A stretch of 64,000 nt of DNA from Thermoplasmata archaeon (GTDB lineage Archaea > Thermoplasmatota > Thermoplasmata > Thermoplasmatales > Thermoplasmataceae). Within the stretch, counting starts at the first letter, position 1; every line of letters starts with the position of its first letter. The stretch lies in the NCBI GenBank assembly GCA_021800105.1, contig JAJYZI010000001.1:1-64000 (forward strand), in the 5' to 3' direction. Positions 62,107 through 64,000 of the stretch are shown here, one piece after another. The notes under the pieces are model-generated. The model was not told the DNA's origin. It saw only the letters and a list, made by a program, of their open reading frames with translations, and made no database searches. Position numbers and translations under genes: made by a program.

Positions 62107-64000
62107 TTATCTGCCCTTGAACTCAGGCTCCCTCTTCTGGAGGAACGCTGAAATTCCCTCTTTTAAATCTTCGGTTCCATATACAAGTCCCATGGATATG
62201 GCTTCCATTGTGAGACCGTCATCCAGAGAAGTTTCAGATCCCTTGTTAATCAGAAGTTTCGCAAGGTAAGCAGCACCTGGAGCGACCTTCCTGGAAAGAT
62301 CATGGGCAAAATTCAGCACATCGTCATCTATTGTCTCTGCCCCGAACGTTCGTGTCACTATGCCCATATCAAGAGCCTCTTTACCGGTTATCCTTTCAGC
62401 TGTGAGGATTAGATAAGATGCGCGTGAAGAACCAATGAGCTTTGAAAGACGCTGTGTACCTCCCCATCCTGGCACGAGTCCTCTCTGAAGCTCCGGAAAC
62501 CCTATCTTTGCATCCGGGGACGAGACCCTGATGTCGCATGCAAGTGATAGTTCGAAGCCACCGCCAAGCGCGTATCCCTTGATTTCTGCTATAGTTATTT
62601 TGTTCATTTCCGAGAGGAGGCGAAAAACAGATTGCCCGTGCCTGGAGGCTTGCATGAAGTCTATACCTCCAGAGAAAAACTGTGAAAGTTCAGCCCCAGC
62701 AGAAAACACTGTACCTTTGCCTGTTACCACGACGACATTGATTTCCTTGTCTTCCCTTATTTCAAGGAATGTTTTCTCAAGACCATCCAGTACTGCAGCA
62801 TTTAGGAGGTTAAGCCTTCCGTTGTTGAGATAAACAATTGCAATCTTGTCCTTTTTGACCATGAATACGGGGTCGTTACCCTGGGTTTGAGTCTCCGGGG
62901 ATACAGGCTTATTTCCTTGCTTTGGAGTAATCTTTCCGGAAATGGCTTCCTTCAGTTTTCCTTCCGCAATTGATTTGGAGGGCGCGAAAACGGTGGATTC
63001 GAACCTTGCACTCAGGTCTTCCAGCTTTTTCTTTATTTCAGCATTGGTCAATCCCTGAGCAACAGATATTGGACCGAATGGTCTGTTCATGCCAAGGCGG
63101 ACTCCAGTTTCTATGTCCTCAGGCGATGCTACACCTTCTTCGATCAGCTTTACTGCCTCATTGAGCTCTATTGCCAGAACGTCCATGAGCTCCACCTTGC
63201 TTGACGGCTCCCCGGATGGGATCTGTGCCTTGCCATTTTCCCAGGTATAAAAACCATGTCCGGTCTTCCTACCAAGCCTGTTCTGTTCCATCATCTGTTT
63301 GTAGATCATGCATTTTCCGTATTCAGGAGATAGCTCCTTTGCATAATATTCGAGGGAGTGAACCACTGTATCAATGCCAACATAGTCCATCAACTCATAC
63401 GGGCCCATAGGAAGACCCTGCGATCTGGCAAAGATATCAATTGATGAAGGCGAATCGATCTTTCTATCAAGCAGAAGACAAAAGAAGAGGCTTTCAGGAG
63501 CATTGATCCTGTTTACCACAAAACCTGGGGAATCTTTTACCACTCGAATGGGTGTCTTTCCTATCTTTCGGGATAGATCAAAGACTGCCTCGAATGTCTG
63601 GTCATCAGTCTTTTCACCTTTAACAACCTCGACAAGCTTAAGTACAACTGGTGGGTTGAAGAAGTGCATACCGACGATTCTATGCGGTCTTACGCTTCCA
63701 TCCTGCAGCTCAGTGATCCTGAAGTTGGAAGTATTTGATGCTATAATAGCATCTGGAGAACATGAAGACTCGACCTCCCTTATGACACTTTTCTTTATGT
63801 CAAGCACCTCAGGAACAGCTTCAATTATAATGTCAGCTTTTGCAACTGAGTTCCTGATATCGGTCGAAAATGTAAGCTTTGCAAGGGCATCGTTCATAAC
63901 AGGTTCATTTAACTTACCGCTCTCCTTCATCCTTGAGAGACTAGAAAGGACGTTCTGCCTGGCACGATCCAGAAAGTCCTGTGAGACGTCGTTAAGCACA
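62107..64000 (-). CDS. 3-hydroxyacyl-CoA dehydrogenase/enoyl-CoA hydratase fusion (partial)
   Basis: Bifunctional beta-oxidation enzyme, cut by the right edge of the window so that the N-terminal NAD-binding glycine motif is missing. The visible 630 residues give the rest of the dehydrogenase (IIEAVPEVLDIKKSV, SNTSNFRITEL, GMHFFNPPVVLKLVEVV with the catalytic His and following Glu), its C-terminal domains (PGFVVNRI, GPYELMDYVGID), then the crotonase domain (GKGTVFSAGAELSQFF, YALGGGFELSLACDIRV, GLVPGWGGTQRL). Dehydrogenase-first order is the archaeal fusion type, opposite to bacterial FadB. It oxidises fatty or branched acyl-CoA and leads the operon with the ABC exporter. Confidence 0.93.
   Translation of the reverse strand, partial: VLNDVSQDFLDRARQNVLSSLSRMKESGKLNEPVMNDALAKLTFSTDIRNSVAKADIIIEAVPEVLDIKKSVIREVESSCSPDAIIASNTSNFRITELQDGSVRPHRIVGMHFFNPPVVLKLVEVVKGEKTDDQTFEAVFDLSRKIGKTPIRVVKDSPGFVVNRINAPESLFFCLLLDRKIDSPSSIDIFARSQGLPMGPYELMDYVGIDTVVHSLEYYAKELSPEYGKCMIYKQMMEQNRLGRKTGHGFYTWENGKAQIPSGEPSSKVELMDVLAIELNEAVKLIEEGVASPEDIETGVRLGMNRPFGPISVAQGLTNAEIKKKLEDLSARFESTVFAPSKSIAEGKLKEAISGKITPKQGNKPVSPETQTQGNDPVFMVKKDKIAIVYLNNGRLNLLNAAVLDGLEKTFLEIREDKEINVVVVTGKGTVFSAGAELSQFFSGGIDFMQASRHGQSVFRLLSEMNKITIAEIKGYALGGGFELSLACDIRVSSPDAKIGFPELQRGLVPGWGGTQRLSKLIGSSRASYLILTAERITGKEALDMGIVTRTFGAETIDDDVLNFAHDLSRKVAPGAAYLAKLLINKGSETSLDDGLTMEAISMGLVYGTEDLKEGISAFLQKREPEFKGR

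Overview
The window is a gene-dense chromosomal segment of a heterotrophic, oxygen-respiring archaeon, most likely of the order Thermoplasmatales. The evidence is the combination of archaeal information-processing genes (aEF-2 with a diphthamide site, EF-1 alpha, S10, L10e, L40e, aIF5A with a hypusine site, Orc1/Cdc6, an archaeal-type tRNA-Arg), a bacterial-type DNA gyrase, a CuA-containing heme-copper oxidase, a Kdp potassium pump, FBP aldolase/phosphatase, and a surface protein carrying SGLPSGTxW repeats. Many genes have a TATA-like box about 25 nt before the start codon and almost no leader. Genus cannot be fixed from the sequence alone, and base composition looks even apart from a few AT-rich gaps.

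Layout. 0-8.5 kb: gyrB-gyrA, converging on a translation operon tuf-rpsJ-fusA. 8.9-14.5 kb: a DUF981-like membrane protein, a LigB-like protein, an unlisted 34-residue membrane peptide, phosphoglucose/phosphomannose isomerase, NFACT/RqcH, a small hydrolase-like protein and a thioesterase. 14.4-21 kb: a seven-gene respiratory operon on the minus strand (82-aa membrane protein, coxB, coxA, triple cupredoxin, ctaB, a 12-helix membrane protein with a CQC motif, a degenerate CPBP protein), mostly joined by 1-4 nt overlaps. 21.2-24.7 kb: tRNA-Arg(CCU), aIF5A overlapping agmatinase, L10e, an AbrB-type regulator and a universal stress protein. 24.7-33.1 kb: a B12-type radical SAM enzyme, a membrane zinc-ribbon protein, an AlaX-like protein that has lost all zinc ligands, FolC, Orc1/Cdc6, a methyltransferase, an UPF0173 hydrolase and a LysE exporter. 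33.4-36.3 kb: a large beta-helix surface protein. 36.7-44.6 kb: 2-oxoacid:ferredoxin oxidoreductase, an UPF0200 kinase, purQ, L40e (missed by the ORF track), a site-2 protease and an unknown pair. 44.8-54.6 kb: an M24 protein with an altered metal site, a class V aminotransferase, FBP aldolase/phosphatase, a SPASM-like radical SAM protein, kdpABC and a stand-alone Lrp-type RAM domain. 54.9-64 kb: a pyruvate-oxidase-like TPP enzyme, an M13 peptidase, a nucleotidyltransferase, an ABC-2 exporter and a hydroxyacyl-CoA dehydrogenase/enoyl-CoA hydratase fusion that runs off the window.

How the genes fit together. The ferredoxin-linked oxoacid oxidoreductase, the pyruvate-oxidase-like enzyme, the beta-oxidation fusion and the FBP enzyme describe oxidation of organic acids and fatty or branched acids with gluconeogenesis, feeding a copper-dependent terminal oxidase. 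Kdp is common in acidophiles, where potassium uptake supports membrane-potential balance. No mobile element, CRISPR array or obvious genomic island was seen.

The most interesting signals are: an ABC ATPase whose conserved N-terminus begins at an AUU codon with a well-placed Shine-Dalgarno; a purQ gene in frame with L40e across one TAA and without a start codon that covers its first beta strand; a zinc-less AlaX homologue; an M24 protein with three of five metal ligands changed; a triplicated cupredoxin in which only the first domain keeps the copper cysteine; and several perfect palindromes in promoter gaps.
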